NCBI GenBank assembly: GCA_913057785.1
Contig: CAJXPD010000015.1
Span: 1 to 64,000 of the forward strand
Reading direction: 5' to 3'
Source of the DNA: an uncultured Lewinella sp.
GTDB taxonomy: Bacteria > Bacteroidota > Bacteroidia > Chitinophagales > Saprospiraceae
Length of the DNA: 64,000 bases
Numbering within the stretch: the first letter of the stretch is position 1; each line of letters begins with the position of its first letter. Below the pieces are notes generated by a model. It was not told the DNA's origin, ran no database searches, and was given only the letters and a program-made list of their open reading frames with translations. Below, piece by piece: positions 50,098-60,379 of the stretch. The translations under genes were made by a program, and so were the position numbers.

Positions 50098-51621
50098 TTA
50101 GTATCCCGGATTTTGGTCCAGGATGTTTTCCCCTACCAAGTTGATCTCAGATTGTGGAATAGGTAGGTATTCATCCCGGCCAGCCACAAAGTTCTTTCCT
50201 ACCTTACTCATAGCATCCGCTAGATCTCCCCATCGCTTTAGATCGGTAAAACGGTTCCAACCTTCTGTGGCAAATTCTTTTCGACGTTCTAGCTTGATGT
50301 TTTCCAAGGTGTAAGCTACCGTACCACCGAAAGCTCTTTGGGTTACAGCATCAAGAGAAGCTTGGCCATCGCCGCCGCCGCCCATAATAGAGGCTTCTGC
50401 GTGCATCAGGAGCACATCAGAATAACGGAGTACCTTTTCATTTAATGGACTCTGCTGAACGTTTAGTAGTTGATCCAATTCTTCATAAGTAAGAAAGAAC
50501 TTCTTATTCATAGCTTGAGAGCCTACAGCAAAACCGGGATTCCGGATCGGGTCCCAACCAATTGCTTCCAAGCCTGGAGAATTCACGACATCGCCTGGTT
50601 GTAAAAAAGTAGCGGCTTTACGCTGATCATTGTCATCGTAGAGGGCAATCAGTGATTGACGAGGGATCATATTACCCCAGGACAGCCATTTTCCAGCGGC
50701 CCACATGAACATGAACTGCCAAGAACCTGATCCCTCTTGCGCTTCATTGCGTTCGAAGTTGGTTCCCACCAATCCATCTACATAGTTGATCTCAAAAATG
50801 GATTCTTTGCCAAACTCATTGTTGAGTTTGAAGTTGTCTGCATAGTTTTCTTCCAACTGGTACAAACCACTATTGATCACTTGTTCAGTATACTTGATCG
50901 TTTCCGAGTATTCTCCTTGGTACAAGTGAACCTTGGCCAAAAGTGCAGCAGCAGCTCCAGAAGTTGCTCTGAAATTATCAGTCTGTCCTTTACTGGGCAG
51001 TGCTGTTACTGCCGCCCCAAGATCTGCTTCAATCTGCGCATATACATCAGCCTCAGAAGCTCTTGGCAAGAAAATGTCATCGTCAGTGCTAGTTATAGCT
51101 TGCGTAATCAATGGAACACCGCCAAATAGGCGCACCAGCTCGAAGTAGGCAAAGCCGCGGATGAATTTTGCTTCCGCAATGATTCTTTCCTGTAAACCAG
51201 TAGTGGTGAAAGAGAAGTCCTCAGCGGTTAGGATTGCGAAGTTAGCTCTGGCGATAGCCTTATACCATTTTGCCCATACCGATGCTACATTTTGATTGTT
51301 AGGTAGGATCGGGAAGTCATCGTATAGTAGACCTGCAGCCCAGAAGGCAGCTTGTTGTGAGTGATGATCATCTGCTCGGATGGACTGAAACATCTGCGGG
51401 AAACTATGTGCATTGTTATTGAACTGCCACTGGAAAGGATCGTAGGCAGCATTCAAGGCAGATATTACGCTTGCCTCAGATTCAAAAGCTGTTTCATTCG
51501 AAATGGACGAGATGGGATTCTTTTCCAATAATTCATCCCGATCACAGCTGGTGAAGGTCACCCCAGCTAAAAGTAAAACTAAGGACCAAATACGGAATAT
51601 TTTAATGCTTTCGCGATTCAT
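50098..51621 (-). CDS. susD: SusD/RagB-family nutrient-binding outer membrane lipoprotein
   Basis: LAGVTFTSCDRDELLEKNP; AKFIRGFAYFELVRLFGGVPLI; LRYSDVLLMHAEA; RRKEFATEGWNRFTDLKRW. Confidence 0.97.
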   Translation of the reverse strand: MNRESIKIFRIWSLVLLLAGVTFTSCDRDELLEKNPISSISNETAFESEASVISALNAAYDPFQWQFNNNAHSFPQMFQSIRADDHHSQQAAFWAAGLLYDDFPILPNNQNVASVWAKWYKAIARANFAILTAEDFSFTTTGLQERIIAEAKFIRGFAYFELVRLFGGVPLITQAITSTDDDIFLPRASEADVYAQIEADLGAAVTALPSKGQTDNFRATSGAAAALLAKVHLYQGEYSETIKYTEQVINSGLYQLEENYADNFKLNNEFGKESIFEINYVDGLVGTNFERNEAQEGSGSWQFMFMWAAGKWLSWGNMIPRQSLIALYDDNDQRKAATFLQPGDVVNSPGLEAIGWDPIRNPGFAVGSQAMNKKFFLTYEELDQLLNVQQSPLNEKVLRYSDVLLMHAEASIMGGGGDGQASLDAVTQRAFGGTVAYTLENIKLERRKEFATEGWNRFTDLKRWGDLADAMSKVGKNFVAGRDEYLPIPQSEINLVGENILDQNPGY

Positions 51622-51710
51622 TACTCTTATGATTTATTAAATGAGTAAAAAGGGGATCATTTTCCTGCACGCTCTTCCTTCTCCCCTTCTATCTCACTTA
51701 TTAGAATTTA

Positions 51711-51894
51711 AGTATGAGGACACAATTTTCCTAGAAGATATGACGGGCATTTTTCAACCTATACTACGTTGCAAAAATCCTTGGTTAGCTATGGCTATCT
51801 TGCCTGGCGGCCAGACAGGGCCGCGGTTTTTGCGCCTTGCCTAGGTTGAAAACTCCCTTGGTCAAATACTTTAGCCTAATTATATCCTCATACT
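51711..51894. repeat. ~184-bp imperfect inverted repeat between susC and susD
   Basis: Perfect arms AGTATGAGGA (51711-51720)/TCCTCATACT (51885-51894); TTTTCAACCTA (~51750)/TAGGTTGAAAA (~51842), plus matching GCAAAAA/TTTTTGC inside. Confidence 0.7.
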
Positions 51895-51914
51895 GATGAT
51901 TTAAAGCGTCGAAC

Positions 51915-54900
51915 TTAGAAGCCTAATTGGAATCCGAAGATTAAGCTTCGTGGCTGAGGATAGTACCCTCGGTCAATTCCCAAGTCTAGGTTGCTATTCA
52001 GAGCGTTTTCTCCAATCTCAGGATCAGCACCAGTATACTTCGTCCAAATGAAAAGGTTTTGTCCAGCCACGTATACGCGGATGTTTCGCGCACCGATTTT
52101 TTCTAAAACACCAGCTCCGAAATTGTAGCCCAAAGACAAGTTCTTCAGTTTCACAAAAGAACCGTCCTTAACGTGGAAATCAGACACCAACTGTTCCCCA
52201 CTTGAACCAGCCGCGAAAAGATTAGGCGGTGCTCCTGCTTCAGAATAGGCACTAGGACGATTCGAGCCAATGGCATCATAGCGAATCGTAGCGTCGAAGA
52301 TGTCGTTTCCTTGCGAACCATAGAAGTAGGCATTCAAGTCAAAGCCTTTGTATTGCATTCCTAGGTTCAACCCGAAGGTATAGTCTGGTAAAGGTTGGCC
52401 AATGAAAGTTTTATCTTCTTCGTTTGGCGTTGTTTTATCATTACCACTCCCGTCTAGATCGGCAAAGACCATATTTCCTTGCGCATCAATTCCCTCCACT
52501 ACATAGCCATAGAAACTAGAAATCGGTTGGCCAAGGGCAGTCAAGGTAATCGGATCGGCATACAACTGTCCGGTGAAGCCTCCTTGGAGGGCTTGACCAT
52601 TGTCACCTAAACTGGTGATTTCATTTTTGTTGTATCCAACACCAAACAAAGCGTTCCAGCTAAAGTCCTTGTTCACAAATTGTCGATAGGAAAGTAACAA
52701 TTCCACACCTTCGTTCTTAACGGTTCCTACATTGACAAAGGAAGGATTTAGGCCCGTACTCAAAGGCGTATTGGCGCGAAGTAGGATATCGGAGGTCTCT
52801 TTGTTGTAGTAATCGATCGTTACCCCCAGCGCTCCTTTAAACATATTGATATCCAGACCGATATTGGTTTGCTGTAGTTCTTCCCACTTAAGATCGGGAT
52901 TAGCCAACCCAGTCTGGGTAATCCCAGTACTACCGGAGTACTGTGCTGTGGTGGATACCGTCGCCAAGAAGCTGTAGGGCGTGGCTCCATCACTACCATT
53001 AATGCCCCAGCTAGCGCGTAGCTTCAGGAGATCAACTGCGTCACTATTAAAGAAACCTTCTTCTGAGATTAACCAACCCGCAGATACAGATGGGAATAGG
53101 CCCGAGCGATTGTTTTGCCCAAAGTTGGAAGACTGATCATTTCGCAAGGAAGCTCCGATTAGATATCTATCCTTATAGTTATAGTTTACACGTCCAAAGA
53201 AGGAGAGTAATCCGATTTCAGATTCAAGCCCAGGAGTAACAATAGCAGTAGAATTATCACTTGCCAGGGCAAAGTTTACGGACTCAAAGTCATTCACCAG
53301 ATAACTGCTAGCATTGGAGATATTTCCACCAAGGTTAGCGTAAGTTTCAATGACCTCGGTTCCGCCCAGAATAGTCAAGGTCTGCCCATCACCGATGTTA
53401 TCGAAGGTGTATTCGGCAGTCAGGTTGTATTGCGTATTCTCAACATCTGTCGGTGCTTCCGTATAGGAGACATTACCAGAAGTCGTAAATGTCTGTTCTG
53501 GATAGTTGATAAATGGCGTAAAAGAACGGTTCAAGGCGCTCAGATCATAGAAAGAATAAGAAGCCCTTAGATTCAGATTTCTCACCGGTTGATAAGAAAG
53601 AACGCCGGATAGTAAGGTTACATTCTGAACCGCTTCATTATTCGTGATGTCGATACTCCACAAAGGATTAGTAACAGCTCCTAATACATTTAAGGGTACT
53701 CCATTAATTTCCGGATTAGGGCTTTGTCTTCCCATGTTGAACAGCTCACCATTTTCTGCCCGGGCGGGATAAATGGAGGGAATCGCTGTGATGTAGTTCA
53801 TCAAAGCTGTACCTGTACCACCGCTGTTTTCAACCAGGAAGTTGCGGGTAATCTGCGTGTAATCAGCAGAAACGCTAAGCTGCAACTTTTCAGTTAAATC
53901 TGTATTGATGGTTCCGCGTACATTGCGGCGCTCATAATTAGACTTGTCCAGCTCGCCACCCACAAGTCCGTCCTGGTTGAATACACCAGCTCCGATGCTG
54001 TAGTCTGTTCTTGGACCACCATCAGATATAGATAGATGCAAATTACTCATCGGCACATTGTCATCAAAAATGACATCATACCAGTCCGTGTTGGGCAGTG
54101 CAGATCGCTCCTGCTCGGAGAAAGCACCCCTGAAGCCAGTTGGTACATCGAAATTTTGTACAGAGTTGTTGTAATAATCAATGTACTCATTCTTGTCCAT
54201 TAATGCTGGCTTGAATGCCAGGTTCTGCATTCCATAGTAACCACTAAGATTCACTCGGGCTCTATCCTGGATTCGGTCTCCCTTCTTAGTCTGTACTAAT
54301 ACCACACCATTTCCTCCCCTAGAACCATAGATCGCAGCTGAGGCTGCATCTTTCAGCAGGGTAATATTCTCTATGTCATCGGAATTTAGGTATTCCAGAT
54401 TCGGCACTTGTACACCATTTACCAAATACAAAGGTGTGGCCGAGTTTGGAGATCCAACACCACGCATTCGTACTGTTAGGGGAGCTCCGGGAGAGCCGGA
54501 GGTTTGAGTCACTACTACCCCTGGCGCACTCCCTTGCAGTGCAGTCTCAGGACGAGCAGTCCTCAGTTCTGTGATTTGCTTGGAAGAAATATTGGCTACC
54601 GCAGTTGTGGTAGATCTTTTGTTTTGTGTCTGTCCATACCCCAAAACCACGACCTCTCCTAGTAGTTTCACGTCGGTGGTAAGCCTAACATTTAGGCTGG
54701 CACCACTTACCGTAAGTTCTTGAGCCGCATAACCTGTGTAGGAAAACACGAGTACAGCTCCATATTCAGTGTCTACGGAGTAGTTTCCATCCAAATCAGT
54801 AGCGGTGCCCGTGCTGGTACCTTTTACCAGAATATTCACACCGGGAAGTCCAAGGCCACCATCATCAGCAACGGTACCCGAAACCGTAAGGGATTGGGCA

Positions 54901-54998
54901 GATACCGCAGCCGTGAACAGAAGCATGCAAAGCAAGCTCAAGCCCGTCGGCATTAACCGATGAAACCTTTCCATAATTTTGTTGTACAAAAGCTTCAT
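51915..54998 (-). CDS. susC: SusC/RagA-family TonB-dependent outer membrane receptor
   Basis: CarboxypepD_reg-like LTVSGTVADDGGLGLPGVNILVKGTSTGTATDLDGNYSV; plug RGVGSPNSATPLYLVNGVQVPN..NSDDIENITLLKDAASAAIYGSRGGNGVVLVQTKKG. True start probably 54998 or 54974, not the ORF start at 55094. Confidence 0.96.
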   Translation of the reverse strand: MKLLYNKIMERFHRLMPTGLSLLCMLLFTAAVSAQSLTVSGTVADDGGLGLPGVNILVKGTSTGTATDLDGNYSVDTEYGAVLVFSYTGYAAQELTVSGASLNVRLTTDVKLLGEVVVLGYGQTQNKRSTTTAVANISSKQITELRTARPETALQGSAPGVVVTQTSGSPGAPLTVRMRGVGSPNSATPLYLVNGVQVPNLEYLNSDDIENITLLKDAASAAIYGSRGGNGVVLVQTKKGDRIQDRARVNLSGYYGMQNLAFKPALMDKNEYIDYYNNSVQNFDVPTGFRGAFSEQERSALPNTDWYDVIFDDNVPMSNLHLSISDGGPRTDYSIGAGVFNQDGLVGGELDKSNYERRNVRGTINTDLTEKLQLSVSADYTQITRNFLVENSGGTGTALMNYITAIPSIYPARAENGELFNMGRQSPNPEINGVPLNVLGAVTNPLWSIDITNNEAVQNVTLLSGVLSYQPVRNLNLRASYSFYDLSALNRSFTPFINYPEQTFTTSGNVSYTEAPTDVENTQYNLTAEYTFDNIGDGQTLTILGGTEVIETYANLGGNISNASSYLVNDFESVNFALASDNSTAIVTPGLESEIGLLSFFGRVNYNYKDRYLIGASLRNDQSSNFGQNNRSGLFPSVSAGWLISEEGFFNSDAVDLLKLRASWGINGSDGATPYSFLATVSTTAQYSGSTGITQTGLANPDLKWEELQQTNIGLDINMFKGALGVTIDYYNKETSDILLRANTPLSTGLNPSFVNVGTVKNEGVELLLSYRQFVNKDFSWNALFGVGYNKNEITSLGDNGQALQGGFTGQLYADPITLTALGQPISSFYGYVVEGIDAQGNMVFADLDGSGNDKTTPNEEDKTFIGQPLPDYTFGLNLGMQYKGFDLNAYFYGSQGNDIFDATIRYDAIGSNRPSAYSEAGAPPNLFAAGSSGEQLVSDFHVKDGSFVKLKNLSLGYNFGAGVLEKIGARNIRVYVAGQNLFIWTKYTGADPEIGENALNSNLDLGIDRGYYPQPRSLIFGFQLGF

Positions 54999-55355
54999 TG
55001 TTGAAAAGAATTTGATTGTTGTAAATCCTCTGCAGCGGGCATAGATATCCAACCCAAAGCGAGGGATTGCTTTAGTAGTGAGCATAAGGATCAATCGAAA
55101 TTATCCTTAAGTAGGGAGACAATAACTGCCAGCCTACTTGCTAGAAATCCTTGTGAAAAGTGGGTTTGTGTTTATTCCTGGCTAAGACCGAAAGCAATGA
55201 GCATTTGACATTTCCTTCTGATCCACGCCCTGGTTTAATGATTTAATTTAGTAGGTCCAAGAAAGACCCAATCTCGGCGTTTCATGGTCTGATCAGATCC
55301 GTATTATGTTACAATTCTAGTTTGACAAAGTAAGGCAAAGCCTACTCTTTGTACA

Positions 55356-56723
55356 TTAGATATATTGATTGATGATATTTTCAAACAGTTCCTGCTTACC
55401 ACTTTTAGGCTGTGGTTCTCCGTTTTGCCAAGCCAATTCGGCAAGCTCTGGCAAGCCAAGCTGTCCCGCTTCAAATGCTCTTCCTTCGGCAGAATCAAAT
55501 GATTCATATCTTTCCTTTCTCAAAGCCAGATAATCTGATTCATTTAGAATATCGTTGGCAATTAAAAGCGCTCGGGCAAAGGCATCCATGCCACCAATAT
55601 GAGCATAAAAGATATCTTCAAGGTCCGTGGAATTACGTCTAGTTTTTGCATCGAAGTTGATCCCGCCACCGGACAAGCCTCCTGCTTGGAGGATCACTAG
55701 CATAGCTTCTGCCAATTCATTGAGATCATTCGGAAATTGGTCCGTGTCCCAACCATTCTGATAATCTCCACGATTGGCATCGATACTTCCCAGTAGATTG
55801 GCATCTGCTGCTACCTGAAGTTCGTGTTGGAAAGTATGTTGTGCTAAGGTGGCATGATTCACTTCAAGGTTTAGTTTGAAGTCGTCCAGTAGATCATACT
55901 TCTGTAAGAACCCGAAAACAGTAGCCGCGTCAAAATCGTATTGATGCTTTGTCGGTTCAGCGGGTTTGGGTTCAATAAAGAAGGTACCCGTAAAACCTTG
56001 GGCTCTGGCATAATCCCTAGCCATCGTCAGAAACTGAGCCAGATGATCAATTTCTTTTTGCATATCTGTGTTCAAAAGAGATAAATATCCTTCGCGCCCT
56101 CCCCAGAACACATAATTCAATCCATCTAGCTTAATCGTGGCATCTATTGCATTCTTCACCTGATTGGCAGCATAGGCTACAACGGCTAGGTCAGGATTAG
56201 TGGCAGCGCCATTCATGTATCGAGGATGTGAGAATAGGTTCGCGGTCCCCCAAAGCAATTGCACTCCACTCTCTCTTTGCTTGACCAAAGCATAGTCTGT
56301 GATCGCTTCCAGTCTCATTCTCGAGGCTTCTAAAGAATCCCCTTCATCTATTAAATCAAAATCATGAAAACAGTAGAACGGAACACCCAGCTTAGTCATG
56401 AATTCGAAAGCGGCGTCCATTTTATCTTTGGCTTGTTGTAAAGCATCTCCTGCATTCATCCAGGGGAATTGCTTAGTAGCAAGACCAAATGGATCTCCCC
56501 CTGTTCCACAGAAAGTGTGCCAATAGGCTGCAGCGAAGCGTAAGTGTTCCTTCATGCTTTTCCCCGCCACTTGGCGTTCCGCATCATACCATTTAAAGGC
56601 AAATGGATTCCGCGATTTTGGCCCTTCATAAGCGATTCGCCCTATACCTTTAAAATATTCTTCCTGTCCAATAGTAATATTTTGCTGCGTATCAAAAATT
56701 GTCGTCTCTTCCATTATTATCAA
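55356..56723 (-). CDS. xylA: Xylose isomerase
   Basis: [103 protein letters not shown]. Confidence 0.97.
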   Translation of the reverse strand: MIIMEETTIFDTQQNITIGQEEYFKGIGRIAYEGPKSRNPFAFKWYDAERQVAGKSMKEHLRFAAAYWHTFCGTGGDPFGLATKQFPWMNAGDALQQAKDKMDAAFEFMTKLGVPFYCFHDFDLIDEGDSLEASRMRLEAITDYALVKQRESGVQLLWGTANLFSHPRYMNGAATNPDLAVVAYAANQVKNAIDATIKLDGLNYVFWGGREGYLSLLNTDMQKEIDHLAQFLTMARDYARAQGFTGTFFIEPKPAEPTKHQYDFDAATVFGFLQKYDLLDDFKLNLEVNHATLAQHTFQHELQVAADANLLGSIDANRGDYQNGWDTDQFPNDLNELAEAMLVILQAGGLSGGGINFDAKTRRNSTDLEDIFYAHIGGMDAFARALLIANDILNESDYLALRKERYESFDSAEGRAFEAGQLGLPELAELAWQNGEPQPKSGKQELFENIINQYI

Positions 56724-56774
56724 TAATTTGACTTAGATAACAAATAAAATACTATTTCAACCCTCCAAACAATA

Positions 56775-56782
56775 CAAAAGTA
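56775..56782 (-). promoter_or_regulatory. Possible Bacteroidota -7 box for xylA
   Basis: Minus strand TACTTTTG fits TAnnTTTG about 50 bp upstream of the xylA ATG; no clear -33 TTG seen at the expected distance. Confidence 0.3.
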
Positions 56783-56902
56783 TGGCACAGGCTAATAACT
56801 TTGAAATTATATATTACACCACCCTTACTCGCATACTACGCTTTTAGTACGCAAACTGCTATTTTTTACTATCTTAGAGGGACTTAAGGGCAAGACTCAA
56901 TC

Positions 56903-59776
56903 ATGATTTGGACCTTCCGTACTTCAGCCTTGAAAGCTAGCATAACCGGCATTTGCCTTATCTTTTTCCAGCTTTTACTTGGGCAAAACGCCCCTGCAAC
57001 ACCTTTAGGCAGCCCCTTTATCACTAACTACGCTAGTGAGTTTTACTCCATTGCTGGAAAGAACTGGGATATTGGCCAAGGGGAAGACGGTAAGATGTAT
57101 TTTGCTAATAATTATGGTCTGGTGGAATTCAATGGCTATGATTGGCAACGTATTGGGCAGCCCTTAAACCAAAGTGAGCTACGTTCCTTTGCATTGGCGG
57201 GTGAAAGAATTTACATCGGCGGAACCTCCGAGATTGGATATTTCGATAGAAATAGTAGAGGGCAACTACGGTATCATCTTCTCAATGATCTGATTCAAGA
57301 CTCTCTTTTCAACTTCAATGATGTCCGTGCCATCTGTAGTTATCAGGAACGGGTATTCTTCCTAACCGATCAAGGTATCATGATCTATGACGAAGCTGCC
57401 CCATCTATATCCGTTCTAGGAAGAGGCATTCCTTTCAGAGCTTGGACCTCAGGTAGAGATGAGATCGTATTTGCAGCAAATGGGGCCGGTATCTTTGGAT
57501 ACGAGGATGATAAGCTTACCCAGATTTCGGATTATCAGGATTATTCCAATCTACATGTGGAATTTATTCAATCCATCCGTCCTGGCACTTATTTGCTCGG
57601 AACAGATAAATCTGGTGTATTGATTTTTGAAGAAGGGAGCATAAGGCCATGGAACTCTGGTAACCAAGACTACTTCAAGAAGATTTACCTAAATCGGGCT
57701 ACGATCCTTAACAAGGATCAACTCATTTTTGGGTCCTTGCATGAGGGCTTACTCGTCACCGATTACCAAGGGAACATTCACTACAAGATCAACGAAAAAG
57801 ATGGCCTTCCGGATCATAGTATCTTGTCTTTATACAAGGATCACCAAGGAAACATCTGGACTGCAATGGATGAAGGTGTTTCCTACTTGGAACTTAATAG
57901 CCCATTTACCCTTGTTAATAAGAAAAATGGTCTGAGGGGAGAGGTATATTCGATCTTACCAACCGAACAACATCTTTATGTAGGCACTAGCAGGGGGCTA
58001 TTCATTAGCCCCTGGTCAAATAGGGTTTCCAGGCAGCTACAATTTAAGCTCATTCCGAAGACAACCGGAACATGCTGGCAGATCATCGAACATCAAGGCA
58101 ATGTTCTGCTCGCTCACCATAATGGTATATTTCAAGTCGAGGGAGACAAAGCTACCTTTATAGGAGGAGAGGGGCACTGGAACTTTGCTATTCATCCGGA
58201 GCAAACTAACCTACTTTTATCGGGTCATTATAGGGGCGTCCGTGTGGTGGAATACCGAGAGGGACAATACCAGATTCGTAATGATATCGAAGGCTTTAGT
58301 GAAACAAGTAGGGAATTGCTGTTTGATAGAGAAAGGGTCTGGATTTCTCATGGTTATAAGGGTATCTATCAATTGGAATTATCGCAGGACCTTAGTCGAT
58401 TCTCAAAGGTTGAATTATACGACTCTTTGTCTGGTTTGCCTTCCAATTTGTACAACAATCTGATCCCTTCTGCTGATGGCGTACTTTTTGGGACGCAAAA
58501 TGGGGTATTCCAGTACAATGCTGAAACTAACCAGATGGAGCCAGAGCCGGTATTCAGTAAGATTCTTGGCACCGAGACTTTAATCAGAAAGGTCTATTCT
58601 ATGGGTAATGGTAGTTTTCTGGCCATTAAAAACTATTATCGTTCGGATGAGATAGCGATGATAGATCTTTTGGAAGATGGTAGCTTCACACAAACTGAAG
58701 ATCCCTTTCAAAAACTACGAGGGCAATTGATTCCTGCCTTTGAAAGCATAAGTTTCCCGGATCCATCTTTAATACTAATCGGCAGTCGTCGGGGCTTGCT
58801 TATCCTCAACACCGCATTTCGGTCCACTGCCTCAAGACAGCATGATTGCTTCATTAATGAAGTCAATTTACCTTTACGGTCGAAAACGGTCTTCGAGAGT
58901 GGAGCTGGCATCACCAGTAGCCAAAGAATAAGTATCCCTTCGCGTGAAAACGAGTTGTTAGAGTTTACTGTCTCAAGCTCCTTTTTTGAGGCCATCCCAT
59001 ACATTCAATACAGCACTTATCTGGAAGGCTATGATCAGGAATGGCAACCCTGGAGTAGTTCCAATCAACGCCAGTTCGTCGGGCTTCCCTCCGGAGATTA
59101 TACTTTTTGGGCTAAGTCCAGAAATATATATGATGTAGAGGCTGAATCCCCTCCCATCAATTTTACCATTGAGATGCAGGACTATAGCATTTCCGGCTAT
59201 GTTATTTGGGGAATCGCACTAATCATCGTTCTAATGGGTTTATTGCTCTATTTCTTTGCCAATAGCACCTATCAGCGACCATTGATTCGTCAATTAAGTT
59301 CAGAAAAGCACTCTTTGAGCAGCACCATACAGCACTTGGAAGCCCAACAGGAAGAATGGCAGACGGAAAGAGAACACACGAACCTGAACTTATCTGAAGC
59401 CCTATTGAAGGGTGAGATGCAGCAGGTCTTCATTAAGAAGATTGAGCAATTGGCTCACCAGAAAGCGGATATCAAGGAAGTACAAAAGGCACTGCAGCAA
59501 TACGAAAACTCTAGCAAGGGAATTCAGATACAGCTGGATACCCAACAATTAGTGGAAAAGGATGACTTTCTGGTAAAAATCAAAGAGAATTACCCGGATC
59601 TCTCAGCTCGAGAATTGCGCTTATGCAGTTATTTGAAGCTCAATGTCAGCAGCAAAGAAATTGCAGAGTATATGGGCATCTCCATTCGAGGTGTCGAATC
59701 CTTACGATATAGGGTCCGCAAGAAACTCGGCTTAACGACTAGCCAAGATCTCACTGCCTTCATTCTCCAATTATGA
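56903..59776 (+). CDS. Membrane-spanning transcriptional regulator: sensor propeller + Y_Y_Y domain + TM + coiled coil + LuxR-type HTH
   Basis: Propeller repeats (NIWTAMDEGVSYLE, GTSRGLFIS); LEGYDQEWQPWSSSNQRQFVGLPSGDYTFWAKSRN Y_Y_Y; TM VIWGIALIIVLMGLLLYFFA; LSARELRLCSYLKLNVSSKEIAEYMGISIRGVESLRYRVRKKLGL HTH. No histidine kinase or receiver motifs. Confidence 0.9.
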   Translation: MIWTFRTSALKASITGICLIFFQLLLGQNAPATPLGSPFITNYASEFYSIAGKNWDIGQGEDGKMYFANNYGLVEFNGYDWQRIGQPLNQSELRSFALAGERIYIGGTSEIGYFDRNSRGQLRYHLLNDLIQDSLFNFNDVRAICSYQERVFFLTDQGIMIYDEAAPSISVLGRGIPFRAWTSGRDEIVFAANGAGIFGYEDDKLTQISDYQDYSNLHVEFIQSIRPGTYLLGTDKSGVLIFEEGSIRPWNSGNQDYFKKIYLNRATILNKDQLIFGSLHEGLLVTDYQGNIHYKINEKDGLPDHSILSLYKDHQGNIWTAMDEGVSYLELNSPFTLVNKKNGLRGEVYSILPTEQHLYVGTSRGLFISPWSNRVSRQLQFKLIPKTTGTCWQIIEHQGNVLLAHHNGIFQVEGDKATFIGGEGHWNFAIHPEQTNLLLSGHYRGVRVVEYREGQYQIRNDIEGFSETSRELLFDRERVWISHGYKGIYQLELSQDLSRFSKVELYDSLSGLPSNLYNNLIPSADGVLFGTQNGVFQYNAETNQMEPEPVFSKILGTETLIRKVYSMGNGSFLAIKNYYRSDEIAMIDLLEDGSFTQTEDPFQKLRGQLIPAFESISFPDPSLILIGSRRGLLILNTAFRSTASRQHDCFINEVNLPLRSKTVFESGAGITSSQRISIPSRENELLEFTVSSSFFEAIPYIQYSTYLEGYDQEWQPWSSSNQRQFVGLPSGDYTFWAKSRNIYDVEAESPPINFTIEMQDYSISGYVIWGIALIIVLMGLLLYFFANSTYQRPLIRQLSSEKHSLSSTIQHLEAQQEEWQTEREHTNLNLSEALLKGEMQQVFIKKIEQLAHQKADIKEVQKALQQYENSSKGIQIQLDTQQLVEKDDFLVKIKENYPDLSARELRLCSYLKLNVSSKEIAEYMGISIRGVESLRYRVRKKLGLTTSQDLTAFILQL

Positions 59777-59787
59777 TCTACCCTCCC

Positions 59788-60330
59788 TTAGGAAACATCC
59801 TTGTATACCTTACGGTACATCTTTTGTAGACGCTTACGCGCAAAGAAAATTCGGCTTTTGATAGTTCCCACTGGTGTCTTAAGCTCCTTCGCAATTTCTT
59901 CATATTTATACCCCTCATGGGCTAACATAAATGGAATGCGAAAATCGTCCGGCAACCTATCCGTAAGTGAGGTAAGGTCTTGTAACTCCAAATCTCTATC
60001 TCCTTGGTTATTGGTAACCTTATTGTCGATAGCTAGCGATTGGCTGGAGCGGACCTGCTCAAGTAATTGAGACCGACGATGGTGCTTACGGTAATCATTA
60101 ATGAAGATATTCTTCATAATGGTGGCGGCCCAGGCCTTAAAGTTAGTACCAGGCTGAAAGCGTTCTGCTTGTGAAAGAATGCGTAGTAAGGTATTTTGCA
60201 CTAGATCATCTGCCTTGACCTTGTCTCCGGTAAGTTTCAGGGAAAAACGTTCAAGGTCCAGATGAATCACCTTTAGCTGCTGTTCGACGAGGGATCGTCG
60301 GTTTTCTTTAGGATCTTTGTTTTGTTGCAT
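59788..60330 (-). CDS. ECF-type RNA polymerase sigma factor
   Basis: Region 2 DDLVQNTLLRILSQAERFQPGTNFKAWAATIMKNIFINDYRK; region 4 YKYEEIAKELKTPVGTIKSRIFFARKRL. Confidence 0.95.
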   Translation of the reverse strand: MQQNKDPKENRRSLVEQQLKVIHLDLERFSLKLTGDKVKADDLVQNTLLRILSQAERFQPGTNFKAWAATIMKNIFINDYRKHHRRSQLLEQVRSSQSLAIDNKVTNNQGDRDLELQDLTSLTDRLPDDFRIPFMLAHEGYKYEEIAKELKTPVGTIKSRIFFARKRLQKMYRKVYKDVS

Positions 60331-60379
60331 GTAAATCTTATTTGAAGGCCCCGAAGGAGGCGAGTTTATGTAATTTAGA

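Noticed and set aside
51641-51844. 67-aa plus-strand ORF between susC and susD
   Set aside because: Lies across the inverted repeat; translation is not protein-like, so the inverted repeat explains it better.
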